Assembly (NCBI GenBank): GCA_030158305.1
Contig: JAOATE010000091.1
Span: 16,104 to 80,103 of the forward strand
Origin: Burkholderiaceae bacterium
GTDB taxonomy: Bacteria; Pseudomonadota; Gammaproteobacteria; Burkholderiales; Burkholderiaceae_B
Length of the DNA: 64,000 bases
Direction: 5' to 3'
Shown: positions 1 through 8,886 of the stretch, one piece after another
Layout of the letters: every line of letters begins with the position of its first letter
Position numbering within the stretch: the first letter of the stretch is position 1
The notes under the pieces: generated by a model
Database searches by the model: none
Seen by the model: only the letters and a program-made list of their open reading frames with translations
Told to the model about the DNA's origin: nothing
Translations under genes and position numbers: made by a program

Positions 1-2095
1 CAGTTGTAATAGCAATACCCGCAGAAGGTCCGTCCTTGGGTGTAGCTCCTTCTGGAAAGTGAACGTGAATATCTCGCTTCTCAAAAACTGTATCAGCGAT
101 CCCAAGGCGCGCTGCACGTGCACGTACAACACTTCGTGCCGCTTCAACGGACTCTTTCATCACGTCACCGATTGAACCGGTGCGTTGAATCACACCTTTG
201 CCTGGCATATCTGCGACTTCGATCGTGAGTAAATCACCTCCCACCTCAGTCCATGCCAAGCCTGTGACTTGTCCTATCTGATTTTCTTTTTCCGCCATTC
301 CAAAGTTGTAACGACGTACACCCAAGTAGTCACTCAAGTTATCAGACGTCACCACTACTTTTGCGATAGGCTCCGCAGACTTGGCAGCCTTTTTAGCTTC
401 GCTTTCTGCGAGGAGTTTCTTGACAACTTTACGACAGATTTTGCCTACATCACGCTCAAGAGCGCGAACGCCAGCTTCACGTGTGTAATAACGCACAATG
501 TCACGAATTGCTGATTCTTCGACGATGAGCTCTTCGGACTTGACACCGTTGTTCTTCATGACCTTGGGGACAAGGTGATCAAGCGCAATATGGATTTTCT
601 CATCCTCTGTGTAACCAGAAAGACGAATCACTTCCATTCTATCCAGCAAGGCTGGTGGAATATTGAGCGTATTACTGGTCGCTACAAACATCACATCAGA
701 CAAATCGAAATCTACTTCGACGTAGTGATCCTGGAACGTATGGTTCTGTTCGGGATCCAGTACCTCAAGCAAGGCAGATGCAGGATCGCCGCGGAAATCC
801 ATCCCTAATTTATCGATTTCATCCAATAAGAATAAAGGATTTCTCACAGCAACTTTTGACATGTTTTGCAAAATTTTGCCGGGCATCGAACCAATGTAAG
901 TTCGACGATGTCCACGAATTTCGGCCTCATCACGCACGCCACCTAAGGCCATGCGGATGAACTTACGGTTTGTGGCTTTGGCAATCGACTGACCTAACGA
1001 GGTCTTTCCAACGCCAGGAGGGCCTACCAGACAAAGAATTGGGGCTTTGACCTTATCAACCCTTTGTTGGACAGCAAGGTATTCAAGAATACGCTCTTTG
1101 ACTTTATCTAAGCCATAGTGGTCGTTATCGAGCACACTTTCAGCGTTGGGAATCGAGTTATTGACCTTGCTCTTTTTGCGCCAAGGCAAAGCAATCACTG
1201 TATCAATGTAATTGCGTACAACAGTGGCTTCAGCCGACATGGGCGACATGAGCTTGAGCTTTTTGAGCTCGCCATCGACCTTTTTACGTGCATCCTTAGG
1301 GAGATGCGCAGCCTCGATTTTCTTTTCGAGCTCTTCGATATCTGCGCCCTCTTCGCCCTCGCCCAACTCTTTTTGAATGGCTTTAACCTGCTCATTCAAA
1401 TAGTAGTCACGCTGGCTCTTTTCCATCTGTTTTTTAACGCGACCACGAATACGCTTTTCGACCTGCAGAATGTCGATCTCAGTTTCGAGTTGCGAAAGTA
1501 AAGCCTCGAGGCGCTCAGATGTCGAAATGATTTCAAGCATCTTTTGCTTTTGTTCGAGCTTTAAAGGCAAATGGGCAGCAATCGTGTCCGCCAAACGTCC
1601 AGCGTCATCAATCCCAGCCAAAGAAGTCAGAATCTCTGGGGGAATCTTTTTGTTGAGTTTGACATACTGTTCAAACTGGCTAACGATCGCCCGACGCAGT
1701 GCCTCAATTTCTGCTCCAGTCGTTACATCCGGAGCAATTGGAACCAGCTCAGAAGTGAAATGGGTATCTGCATCCTGAATATTTGTGACGCGAGCGCGTT
1801 GTGCTCCCTCAACTAATACTTTGACTGTACCGTCAGGAAGCTTGAGCATTTGCAAGATGGTGGCAACACAGCCGATTTCATAGACATCATCTGGCGTTGG
1901 ATCGTCTTTTCCTGCAGATTTTTGAGCAGCCAGCATAATGCTTTTGCCAGCCTCCATGGCAGCCTCGAGCGCCCGAATAGAACGGGGACGTCCAACAAAA
2001 AGAGGGATGACCATGTGTGGAAACACGACAACGTCGCGTAATGGCAACAAGGGCAAATTGATGGGTTCAGAAGGCAGGGTCTGATGTCCGGACAT
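1..2095 (-). CDS. lon: ATP-dependent protease La (Lon), 3' end outside window
   Basis: Cytoplasmic AAA+ serine protease that degrades misfolded and regulatory proteins. About 698 codons are present; the gene runs off the left edge. The N-terminal substrate-binding domain begins with the usual PLLPLRDVVVFPHM stretch. The Walker A GPPGVGKT lies near residue 358, and the catalytic-serine motif PKDGPSAG is at the very edge (Ser about 691), so the catalytic lysine and the C-terminus lie outside. The ATG at 2095 is chosen because a perfect AGGAGG (2101-2106, minus) sits 5 nt upstream. It follows clpX, but a terminator and its own promoter separate the two, as expected for a separately heat-induced gene. 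Very confident. Confidence 0.97.
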   Translation of the reverse strand, partial: MSGHQTLPSEPINLPLLPLRDVVVFPHMVIPLFVGRPRSIRALEAAMEAGKSIMLAAQKSAGKDDPTPDDVYEIGCVATILQMLKLPDGTVKVLVEGAQRARVTNIQDADTHFTSELVPIAPDVTTGAEIEALRRAIVSQFEQYVKLNKKIPPEILTSLAGIDDAGRLADTIAAHLPLKLEQKQKMLEIISTSERLEALLSQLETEIDILQVEKRIRGRVKKQMEKSQRDYYLNEQVKAIQKELGEGEEGADIEELEKKIEAAHLPKDARKKVDGELKKLKLMSPMSAEATVVRNYIDTVIALPWRKKSKVNNSIPNAESVLDNDHYGLDKVKERILEYLAVQQRVDKVKAPILCLVGPPGVGKTSLGQSIAKATNRKFIRMALGGVRDEAEIRGHRRTYIGSMPGKILQNMSKVAVRNPLFLLDEIDKLGMDFRGDPASALLEVLDPEQNHTFQDHYVEVDFDLSDVMFVATSNTLNIPPALLDRMEVIRLSGYTEDEKIHIALDHLVPKVMKNNGVKSEELIVEESAIRDIVRYYTREAGVRALERDVGKICRKVVKKLLAESEAKKAAKSAEPIAKVVVTSDNLSDYLGVRRYNFGMAEKENQIGQVTGLAWTEVGGDLLTIEVADMPGKGVIQRTGSIGDVMKESVEAARSVVRARAARLGIADTVFEKRDIHVHFPEGATPKDGPSAGIAITT

Positions 2096-2172
2096 GATGT
2101 CCTCCTAAAAAAAACTCGGCGAATCCTAACTGGGCGGCCGATACAAAGCCCGTGTTTCTACGAATAGCTTCG

Positions 2173-2200
2173 TTATTGGGACAATAGCCTAAATTTCAAG
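2173..2200 (-). promoter_or_regulatory. sigma-32-like heat-shock promoter of lon
   Basis: On the minus strand CTTGAAA (2194-2200) is followed after 13 nt by CCCAATAA (2173-2180). This closely matches the known RpoH consensus CTTGAAA-N11-16-CCCCATNT. It lies between the clpX terminator and the lon start, about 78 nt upstream of the ATG. Role inferred from motif and position. Confidence 0.6.
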
Positions 2201-2210
2201 TTCTAAACCT

Positions 2211-2241
2211 TAATAAAAGCAAAAGCCCCTCTAGAGGGGCT
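2211..2241 (-). terminator. intrinsic terminator after clpX
   Basis: A perfect palindromic stem (AGCCCCTCT/AGAGGGGCT, 2224-2241) is followed on the minus strand by a T-rich tract (TTTTGCTTTTATT). It begins 34 nt after the clpX stop and separates clpX from lon transcription. Confidence 0.85.
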
Positions 2242-2274
2242 GGGAAATCTGAGAAATAAGCAATCAAACCTGTA

Positions 2275-3573
2275 TCAAGCCGCAGCATCCCGGACTGCTG
2301 GCTTTTTAACAACCGGTTTTGGCTCATTTTCGTCTGCATAAACCAACAAGGGCTTGCCCGTACCGCTAATGGCAGACTCATCAAGCACCACTCGCTTGAT
2401 ATTACCTTGTGTAGGCAACTCATACATCGTGTCCAGCAATGCAGACTCTAGGATCGAACGCAAACCGCGAGCGCCTGTTTTACGCTTGATCGCTTTGCGA
2501 GCGATCGCTTTTAGCGCATCCGGACGGATCTCAAGTTCGGCACCTTCCATCGCAAACAATTTCTCGAATTGTTTGACCACGGCATTTTTAGGCTCAGTCA
2601 AAATTTGCATGAGCGTGTCTTCGTCTAGTTCTTGCAAGGTGGCAATCACGGGCAAACGACCCACTAGTTCGGGAATTAATCCGAACTTAACCAAATCTTC
2701 TGGCTCAACCTCTAGGAATGTATCTCCAGTCGATCTTTCGGTTTTAGACTCAACAGAAGCACCGAAACCAATACCAGAGCGCTCGGTCCGATTACGAATC
2801 ACTTTTTCGAGACCATCGAAAGCACCGCCAACAATAAACAAAATGTTGGTGGTATCGACTTGAACAAAATCCTGATTTGGATGCTTGCGACCCCCCTGCG
2901 GCGGGACAGAAGCAACAGTTCCTTCGATCAACTTAAGCAAAGCTTGCTGAACACCCTCTCCGGATACATCACGTGTGATGGATGGATTGTCTGCTTTGCG
3001 AGATATCTTGTCTATCTCGTCAATATAAACAATCGCGCGTTGCGCCTTGTCGACCTCGTAATTGCAGTTTTGAAGAAGCTTTTGAATGATGTTTTCAACG
3101 TCCTCACCGACGTAACCCGCTTCGGTAAGTGTTGTGGCATCTGCCATCACAAAAGGAACATTGAGCTGACGTGCCAGCGTCTGGGCAAGCAAAGTCTTGC
3201 CAGAACCCGTTGGGCCGATCAGGAGAATGTTGCTTTTTGATAGTTCAACACCGTCACCCTTGATTTCGGCATGACGCAAACGCTTGTAGTGGTTATAGAC
3301 TGCTACGGCCAAGACACGCTTAGGCGCAGTCTGACCAATCACATATTGATCAAGAAATGCCTTGATTTCCGCAGGAGTCGGCAAGTCCGTCTTAATGGAC
3401 TCTTTCGCATTGGCTTGGGCCTCTTCGCGAATAATGTCATTGCACAGGTCAATGCACTCGTCACAAACAAACACCGAAGGACCCGCTATCAGCTTGCGAA
3501 CTTCATGCTGAGCCTTGTTGCAAAATGAACAATGCAAGACTTTTGTCGTTGCAGATCCCTTTTTTTCGGACAT
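2275..3573 (-). CDS. clpX: ATP-dependent Clp protease ATP-binding subunit ClpX
   Basis: AAA+ unfoldase that feeds substrates to ClpP in the cytoplasm; 432 aa, normal length. The N-terminal zinc-binding domain has C15/C18 and C37/C40. Walker A GPTGSGKT is at 120-127 and Walker B VYIDEID near 183. The GYVG pore loop, the GGRKHPNQ (RKH) loop and the IGF loop that docks on ClpP are all visible. ATG at 3573 with AGGA a few bases upstream. It lies 31 nt after clpP in the order tig-clpP-clpX, probably one operon, ended by the hairpin at 2211-2241. Confidence 0.98.
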   Translation of the reverse strand: MSEKKGSATTKVLHCSFCNKAQHEVRKLIAGPSVFVCDECIDLCNDIIREEAQANAKESIKTDLPTPAEIKAFLDQYVIGQTAPKRVLAVAVYNHYKRLRHAEIKGDGVELSKSNILLIGPTGSGKTLLAQTLARQLNVPFVMADATTLTEAGYVGEDVENIIQKLLQNCNYEVDKAQRAIVYIDEIDKISRKADNPSITRDVSGEGVQQALLKLIEGTVASVPPQGGRKHPNQDFVQVDTTNILFIVGGAFDGLEKVIRNRTERSGIGFGASVESKTERSTGDTFLEVEPEDLVKFGLIPELVGRLPVIATLQELDEDTLMQILTEPKNAVVKQFEKLFAMEGAELEIRPDALKAIARKAIKRKTGARGLRSILESALLDTMYELPTQGNIKRVVLDESAISGTGKPLLVYADENEPKPVVKKPAVRDAAA

Positions 3574-3604
3574 AAGCTTCCTGTAGGTCTTGGGCCGGAG
3601 CGTC

Positions 3605-4261
3605 TTAAACGCTGTCCGCGCGGGATGTCAGTACTTTATCGATGAGGCCATACGCCACAGCGTCGGGCGCGGACATAAAGTTGTCACGTTCAGTGTCAAT
3701 CTCAATGCGCTCAACAGACTGACCCGTGTGTTCAGCCAACATCTGATTTAGTCGCGCACGCAAATCCAAAATTTCACGCGCTTGAATCTGAATGTCTGAG
3801 GCTTGCCCTTGCGCACCACCCGAAGGCTGGTGAATCATGATGCGGGAATTGGGCAGAGAGAAACGCTTACCCTTTTGACCGGCTGCCAACAAAAAGGCAC
3901 CCATACTCGCGGCTAAACCGGTACACAGTGTTGACACTTCTGGTTTGATAAAACGCATCGTGTCGTAAATAGCCATACCCGCATATACCGATCCGCCGGG
4001 TGAGTTGATATAAAGAGCCACATCCTTGTCAGGATTTTCGGACTCTAAAAACAACAGTTGCGCGACGACCAAGTTGGCCGAGTGGTCATTGACCGGGCCA
4101 ACCAAAAATATCACACGCTCTTTGAGAAGGCGCGAATAGATGTCGTAAGAGCGCTCACCACGGCCCGATTGCTCAACCACCATCGGTATGTAACCAAGCC
4201 CGGTGGGCGTGACTGAAGCGCCACCGTGCATGGATGCATAGAAATCGGTAAAACGTTGCAT
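3605..4261 (-). CDS. clpP: ATP-dependent Clp protease proteolytic subunit ClpP
   Basis: Serine peptidase that forms the double-heptamer chamber of ClpXP and ClpAP; 218 aa. The catalytic triad is visible: Ser119 in GLAASMGA, His144 in MIHQPSGG and Asp193 in ERDNFMS. The substrate-strand motif [11 protein letters not shown] is also present. The ATG directly follows the trigger-factor stop (TAAATG), so translation is probably coupled; a GGGA in the end of tig can act as ribosome site. Its partner unfoldases clpX (next gene) and clpA (28 kb) are both in this window. Confidence 0.98.
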   Translation of the reverse strand: MQRFTDFYASMHGGASVTPTGLGYIPMVVEQSGRGERSYDIYSRLLKERVIFLVGPVNDHSANLVVAQLLFLESENPDKDVALYINSPGGSVYAGMAIYDTMRFIKPEVSTLCTGLAASMGAFLLAAGQKGKRFSLPNSRIMIHQPSGGAQGQASDIQIQAREILDLRARLNQMLAEHTGQSVERIEIDTERDNFMSAPDAVAYGLIDKVLTSRADSV

Positions 4262-5572
4262 TTAGGCTGTTCCCATCACTTGGTCAAAGGGGACCTGCTC
4301 GTCTTCGACCTGCGCCTGAGCCAATGCATGCTGGACAACGTTATCCTCAAGCACAATGCCTTCGACCTCAGAACGACGAGCACGATCTGAAAGATAGTAG
4401 CTCACGACTTCAGCAGGTTTTTCATAATTTGCTGCGAACTCTTCAATGCGCGCACGAACCTGCTCAGGTTTGGCCTGAAGTTGAGCCTTTTGAACGAGCT
4501 CAGAAACCAATAAACCAAGGCGTACACGACGCTCAGCTTCGGCAGTGAACGCATCTGCTGGAATTGGCATCTTGTCAGCGTTTGGCACGCCGCGTTGTGT
4601 CAACTCTGCGCGAGCCGCTTGAACTCGTGCTTCGCACTCGCTGTCCACCAGTGACTTGGGTACGTCAAACGTAGCTGCACCGATCAAGGCGTCCATCACA
4701 CTGTTTTTAGTGCGGGCCAGTGTGCGGGCTTTGACTTCGCGCTCAATATTGCCACGAATGTCGGCGAGCAATTTCTCAACGTCACCCTCGGGTTGACCCA
4801 AGGATTTAGCAAACTCTGAATCAATGACTGGCAAGACAGGCTCAGCCACTTCTTTGACCGTAATCGTGAACTCAGCCGTTTTACCAGCGACGTCCTTACC
4901 ACCGTAATCAGCTGGAAAGGCCAAGGGGAAAACCTTTGATTCGCCGGCTTTCAAACCACGGACGGCCACCTCAAACTCAGGCAACATACGACCCTGTCCG
5001 AGGACAAAGGGAAAATCTTCGGCTTTGCCGCCATCAAATGGGACACCATCGATGGTGCCAACAAAATCGAGCGTGACACGATCTTCATCGGTCGCAACGC
5101 GACCTTCTTTGGCAGCGTATTCGGCACGTTGTTTGCGAAGGATATCAACGGTGCTTTGCACTTCGGCATCGCCGACTGTTGTCACAGCGCGCTTGATTTT
5201 GAGGGCAGATAAATCAGGAAGCGTAATTTCTGGATACACCTCAAAAACTGCGTAAAAAGCTAAGGTACCCTCAGGGGTTCCTTCTGTCTTTGACTCAAGC
5301 TTGGGTGAGCCGGCAATACGCAAGCCTGAAGCTTCGATGGCTTGTTCAAATGCCTGACCGACCTTGTTGTTGATCATGTCATAACGAATGCCGGCGGAAT
5401 GTGTACGCTCGAGCATGGCCATTGGCACTTTTCCGGGACGGAAGCCAGGCGCTTTAGCAGTCCGGGACACTCGCTTGAGTTCAGCCTGAACAGCTTTTTC
5501 TACGTCGGCCAACAAGACCGAGATTTCGATGCGGCGCTCGAGGCCGGAAAGGGTTTCAACCACAGGTTGCAT
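4262..5572 (-). CDS. tig: Trigger factor, ribosome-associated chaperone/PPIase
   Basis: Binds the ribosome exit tunnel and shelters nascent chains; 436 aa. The N-terminal ribosome-binding domain carries the signature GFRPGKVP (about 43-50). The FKBP-type PPIase domain spans about 160-245 (EDRVTLDF, GQGRMLPEFE), followed by the helical C-terminal chaperone domain. ATG at 5572 gives MQPVVETLSG, as I recall it from related genera. The upstream ribosome site is poor. First gene of the tig-clpP-clpX set; the tRNA-Leu gene lies 67 nt upstream on the same strand. Confidence 0.98.
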   Translation of the reverse strand: MQPVVETLSGLERRIEISVLLADVEKAVQAELKRVSRTAKAPGFRPGKVPMAMLERTHSAGIRYDMINNKVGQAFEQAIEASGLRIAGSPKLESKTEGTPEGTLAFYAVFEVYPEITLPDLSALKIKRAVTTVGDAEVQSTVDILRKQRAEYAAKEGRVATDEDRVTLDFVGTIDGVPFDGGKAEDFPFVLGQGRMLPEFEVAVRGLKAGESKVFPLAFPADYGGKDVAGKTAEFTITVKEVAEPVLPVIDSEFAKSLGQPEGDVEKLLADIRGNIEREVKARTLARTKNSVMDALIGAATFDVPKSLVDSECEARVQAARAELTQRGVPNADKMPIPADAFTAEAERRVRLGLLVSELVQKAQLQAKPEQVRARIEEFAANYEKPAEVVSYYLSDRARRSEVEGIVLEDNVVQHALAQAQVEDEQVPFDQVMGTA

Positions 5573-5639
5573 GAAAATCTACCAAACAAAGAGGACGGAA
5601 AGCGCAGCAGACAGCCTACGCCGTATCAAAGAGCAGTGT

Positions 5640-5726
5640 TGGTGCGAAGGGCGGGACTCGAACCCGCACACCTGTTACGGCGTCAGGACCTAAACCTGGT
5701 GCGTCTACCAATTTCGCCACCTTCGC
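5640..5726 (-). tRNA. tRNA-Leu (anticodon UAG)
   Basis: 87 nt including an encoded CCA. Acceptor stem GCGAAGG/CCTTCGC, a long variable arm (class II) and a TTCGAGTCC T loop. The anticodon loop TTTAGGT reads UAG. The top pair of the anticodon stem (27-43) is C/A rather than C-G. A possible -10 (TACAAT, 5738-5743 minus) lies just upstream, without a good -35 at normal spacing. Confidence 0.95.
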
Positions 5727-5801
5727 AATAGCCAGACATTGTAGCGCACACTAAGCATGTTTTCCGCCCCACCCTGTCAACCAACTGGTTAAAATGTCGG
5801 A

Positions 5802-7016
5802 ATGAATCCGCGCCTCGATACTTTACAGCCCTATCCGTTTGAAAAACTGAGAGCATTATTAGCTCAGTCAAACCCTGCCGCCTCTGGCTTGCGGCCAATC
5901 AATCTCTCTATTGGCGAGCCCAAACATCCAGCTCCCGATTGCGTAAAAACCGCTATCGTGAACGGCTTGGATGGCTTGTCTGTTTATCCTCCCACCAAAG
6001 GCGACCCCAAACTGCGTCAGGCTATTAGCGCATGGATCGGTCGCCGCTACGGCATTCCCTGCCCAGATCCAGAAACTCAGATATTGCCGGCACTTGGCTC
6101 CAGGGAGGCTCTCTTTGCCTTTGGACAGGTAGTCCTTGACGATACGAAAGATGGTTTGGTCGTGTGCCCGAACCCTTTTTATCAAATTTACGAAGGTGCC
6201 GCCCTCCTGGGAGGCGCCACACCCTTTTACGTCAATTCAGATCCTGAAAAAAACTTTCGTTGCGACTGGTCAACCGTTCCTCCTGAAGTTTGGGCGCGCA
6301 CACAACTTCTCTTTGTCTGCTCTCCCGGCAATCCGGCTGGCAACGTCATGCCCTTGTCAGACTGGAAGATATTGTTTGATTTATCTGACAAATATAATTT
6401 TGTCATTGCGTCTGACGAGTGCTACTCAGAAATTTTTCTCGATGAAAATAATCCGCCACTAGGCGGAATGCAGGCCGCGTTTCAACTCGGTCGCACTGAT
6501 TTTCGAAATTTAATGAGCTTTTCAAGTCTGTCGAAACGCTCGAATGTGCCGGGAATGCGATCAGGATTTGTGGCGGGCGATGCAAAGCTCATTGCGAAGT
6601 TTTTACTGTATCGCACGTATCACGGTAGTGCACTCTCACCTGTCGTATCAACAGCTAGTATCGCTGCCTGGAACGACGAAGCCCATGTCATTGACAATCG
6701 TGCACAGTACCGCGCAAAATTCGACGCGGTACTCCCCATTTTGAAACCTGTTTTGGATGTCGAGCGTCCAGACGCCTCCTTTTATCTTTGGGCTGGCACA
6801 CCCGGTCCAGACGCAGAGTTTGTTCGCGATCTACTGACACATACGAATGTGACATTACTACCCGGCAGTTATGTCGGACGCACTGTGGATGGCATTAATC
6901 CAGGTCTTAATCGCATTCGCATTGCTTTAGTCGCACCACTTGCTGATTGTGTCGAAGGTGCTCATCGAATCGCAGAATTTGTCCGTTCACGGTACCCACA
7001 GGCTGTGAGCAAATAA
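5802..7016 (+). CDS. dapC: Succinyldiaminopimelate transaminase (DapC)
   Basis: PLP-dependent fold-type I aminotransferase that converts N-succinyl-2-amino-6-oxopimelate to N-succinyl-LL-diaminopimelate in the lysine and peptidoglycan pathway; 404 aa. Seen: an N-terminal INLSIGEPKHPAP motif, CSPGNPAGN, SDECYSEI, and the PLP-lysine region SFSSLSKRSNVPGMRSGF. It is paired with dapD downstream, which supports DapC over other class I/II aminotransferases. The ATG at 5802 lacks a clear ribosome site; TAAAAT at 5790-5795 would place a transcript start near the ATG. Divergent from the tRNA-Leu gene. Confidence 0.93.
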   Translation: MNPRLDTLQPYPFEKLRALLAQSNPAASGLRPINLSIGEPKHPAPDCVKTAIVNGLDGLSVYPPTKGDPKLRQAISAWIGRRYGIPCPDPETQILPALGSREALFAFGQVVLDDTKDGLVVCPNPFYQIYEGAALLGGATPFYVNSDPEKNFRCDWSTVPPEVWARTQLLFVCSPGNPAGNVMPLSDWKILFDLSDKYNFVIASDECYSEIFLDENNPPLGGMQAAFQLGRTDFRNLMSFSSLSKRSNVPGMRSGFVAGDAKLIAKFLLYRTYHGSALSPVVSTASIAAWNDEAHVIDNRAQYRAKFDAVLPILKPVLDVERPDASFYLWAGTPGPDAEFVRDLLTHTNVTLLPGSYVGRTVDGINPGLNRIRIALVAPLADCVEGAHRIAEFVRSRYPQAVSK

Positions 7017-7094
7017 ACAAAGACGTTTATTTTTTATTACCAATATCTTTAACTCACATTTTTATATTTTTAATTCTTTTTTTACAGGGCTCTC

Positions 7095-7916
7095 ATGACT
7101 CTCGATCTGCAAACCACCATTGAACAAGGCTGGGAAAACCGCGCCAATCTCTCACCTTCAGCTGCAGATGCCGCAGTTCGCGAAGCAGTCGAGCACACGA
7201 TTGACGCTTTGGACACGGGCCGTCTACGTGTTGCTGAAAAATTGAATGGCAAGTGGGAAGTGCATCAGTGGATTAAAAAGGCTGTGCTGCTTTCCTTCCG
7301 CTTGTATGACAATGCGATCATGGGACAAGCACCCATGCAGTTTTATGACAAAGTGCCTCTTAAATTTGCCGAATACGGCGAGACTGCCTTTAAAACGGGC
7401 GGCTACCGTGTTGTTCCGCCCGCTGTCGCGCGTCGTGGCGCATTTATTGGACGCAACGTTGTGCTGATGCCTTCCTATGTCAACATTGGTGCTTACGTTG
7501 ACGAAGGCACCATGGTAGATACCTGGGCGACTGTCGGCTCCTGCGCACAAATCGGCAAAAATGTTCACCTGTCTGGCGGCGTTGGGATCGGTGGCGTTTT
7601 GGAACCTCTGCAAGCCAACCCAACCATCATCGAAGACAACTGTTTTATTGGCGCTCGCTCAGAGGTTGTCGAGGGTGTCATTGTTGAAGAAAACTCAGTT
7701 CTGGCGATGGGTGTATTTTTATCGCAAAGTACGCGCATTTATGATCGTGAAACAAAAGAGATTCACTACGGACGTGTGCCTTCTGGCTCTGTCGTGGTGC
7801 CGGGTTCATTGCCTTCTGCAGATGGTTCGCACAGCTTGAACTGCGCCATTATTGTCAAACGAGTCGATGCACAGACCCGTGCTAAAACTAGCATCAACGA
7901 TTTGTTGAGAGCCTAA
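7095..7916 (+). CDS. dapD: 2,3,4,5-tetrahydropyridine-2,6-dicarboxylate N-succinyltransferase
   Basis: Succinylates tetrahydrodipicolinate, the step just before DapC; 273 aa, the family's normal length. The left-handed beta-helix hexapeptide repeats are clear in the middle ([20 protein letters not shown] and following, [27 protein letters not shown]). ATG preceded by CAGGG. It follows dapC after a 78-bp AT-rich spacer. dapE, the usual next gene in related organisms, is missing. The stop TAA overlaps the ATG of a mini-ORF (TAATG). Confidence 0.97.
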   Translation: MTLDLQTTIEQGWENRANLSPSAADAAVREAVEHTIDALDTGRLRVAEKLNGKWEVHQWIKKAVLLSFRLYDNAIMGQAPMQFYDKVPLKFAEYGETAFKTGGYRVVPPAVARRGAFIGRNVVLMPSYVNIGAYVDEGTMVDTWATVGSCAQIGKNVHLSGGVGIGGVLEPLQANPTIIEDNCFIGARSEVVEGVIVEENSVLAMGVFLSQSTRIYDRETKEIHYGRVPSGSVVVPGSLPSADGSHSLNCAIIVKRVDAQTRAKTSINDLLRA

Positions 7917-7981
7917 TGACCCGAGCAAACCCATCAACACCATTTATTCATTCGCCTCTAACAAGTCTGAACATCGCATGA
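7916..7981 (+). CDS. 21-codon mini-ORF between dapD and prmB (hypothetical)
   Basis: An ORF of 21 codons starting [10 protein letters not shown] and ending in TGA. Its ATG overlaps the dapD stop (TAATG) and its stop overlaps the prmB start (ATGA), so it could carry ribosomes from dapD to prmB, which has no good ribosome site of its own. It occupies the place where dapE is expected. No similarity is recognised: it could be a coupling device, the scar of a deletion, or chance. Confidence 0.3.
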   Translation: MTRANPSTPFIHSPLTSLNIA

Positions 7982-8886
7982 CCAAACAAATAGACGGTTC
8001 ACGTGAAGCGTTACTCAGCGTTCGAGACCTCATTCGCTACGCGGTATCACGCTTTAACGAACATAAACTTTTTTTTGGTCATGGCTCAGACAACGCTTGG
8101 GACGAAGCGGTTTATTTAGTGTTGCATGCGTTGCACTTACCACCCGATCAGCTCGAGCCTTTTATGGATGCTCGTGTTTTACCGTCTGAACGTGAAGCGG
8201 CTCTGAGTCTGATCGATTTACGCTGTGAGCATCGCCTACCAGCGCCCTATTTGACACATGAGGCGTGGCTTCAAGGCTACACCTTTCATGTTGATCAGCG
8301 AGTGATCGTGCCACGCTCACCCATTGCTGAATTGTTGATGAATCAGTTGAGTCCTTGGATTGCAGATCCGTTTGAGATCACGGGCATTCTCGATCTGTGC
8401 ACAGGTTCAGGCTGTTTGGCGATTATCGCAGCGCATCAGTTTCCTGAGGCCTTTGTCGATGCCACGGATATCTCAAAAGATGCACTCGATGTTGCCCTCA
8501 TCAATGTTGAAAAGCACGGCATGCAAGATCGTCTGAACTTGCATCACGGAAGCCTCTATGATCCGCTGCCGGTTTCCGCTCAGTACGACCTGATTATCAG
8601 CAATCCGCCCTACGTCAACTCCGCATCTATGTTGAAGCTTCCTCCAGAGTATCGTCATGAACCCTCCTTAGCGCTTGCTGGTGGAGATGACGGCATGGAT
8701 TTGGTGCGTACGATTATTGAACAAGCCCCCACTCACTTACGTGATAATGGTTTGTTGTTAATTGAAATCGGCCATGAAAGACCTTATTTTGAAGCGGCCT
8801 TTCCTGATCTCGAGCCCATTTGGCTTGACACCGCCGAAGCCACAGATCAAATTCTTCTCCTGACCAAAGAGCAATTAACACCGTGA
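7978..8886 (+). CDS. prmB: 50S ribosomal protein L3 N(5)-glutamine methyltransferase
   Basis: SAM-dependent enzyme of the HemK/PrmB family; 302 aa. The helical N-terminal domain is followed by a Rossmann-fold domain with ILDLCTGSGCLAI (SAM binding) and the substrate-glutamine motif NPPYVN. The N-terminal region and the IVPRSPIAELL sequence fit PrmB (ribosomal protein L3) better than PrmC (release factors). The start overlaps the mini-ORF stop; the stop overlaps the GTG start of the next gene (GTGA). Confidence 0.92.
   Translation: MTKQIDGSREALLSVRDLIRYAVSRFNEHKLFFGHGSDNAWDEAVYLVLHALHLPPDQLEPFMDARVLPSEREAALSLIDLRCEHRLPAPYLTHEAWLQGYTFHVDQRVIVPRSPIAELLMNQLSPWIADPFEITGILDLCTGSGCLAIIAAHQFPEAFVDATDISKDALDVALINVEKHGMQDRLNLHHGSLYDPLPVSAQYDLIISNPPYVNSASMLKLPPEYRHEPSLALAGGDDGMDLVRTIIEQAPTHLRDNGLLLIEIGHERPYFEAAFPDLEPIWLDTAEATDQILLLTKEQLTP

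Noticed and set aside
5342-5731. Plus-strand ORF of 129 codons ending in RRAGLEPAHLLRRQDLNLVRL
   Set aside because: Antisense of tig and of tRNA-Leu(UAG); same artefact type.
5775-5780. Minus-strand TTGACA upstream of tRNA-Leu(UAG)
   Set aside because: No -10 at 16-18 nt; the good TACAAT is 31 nt away, so they do not form a promoter together.
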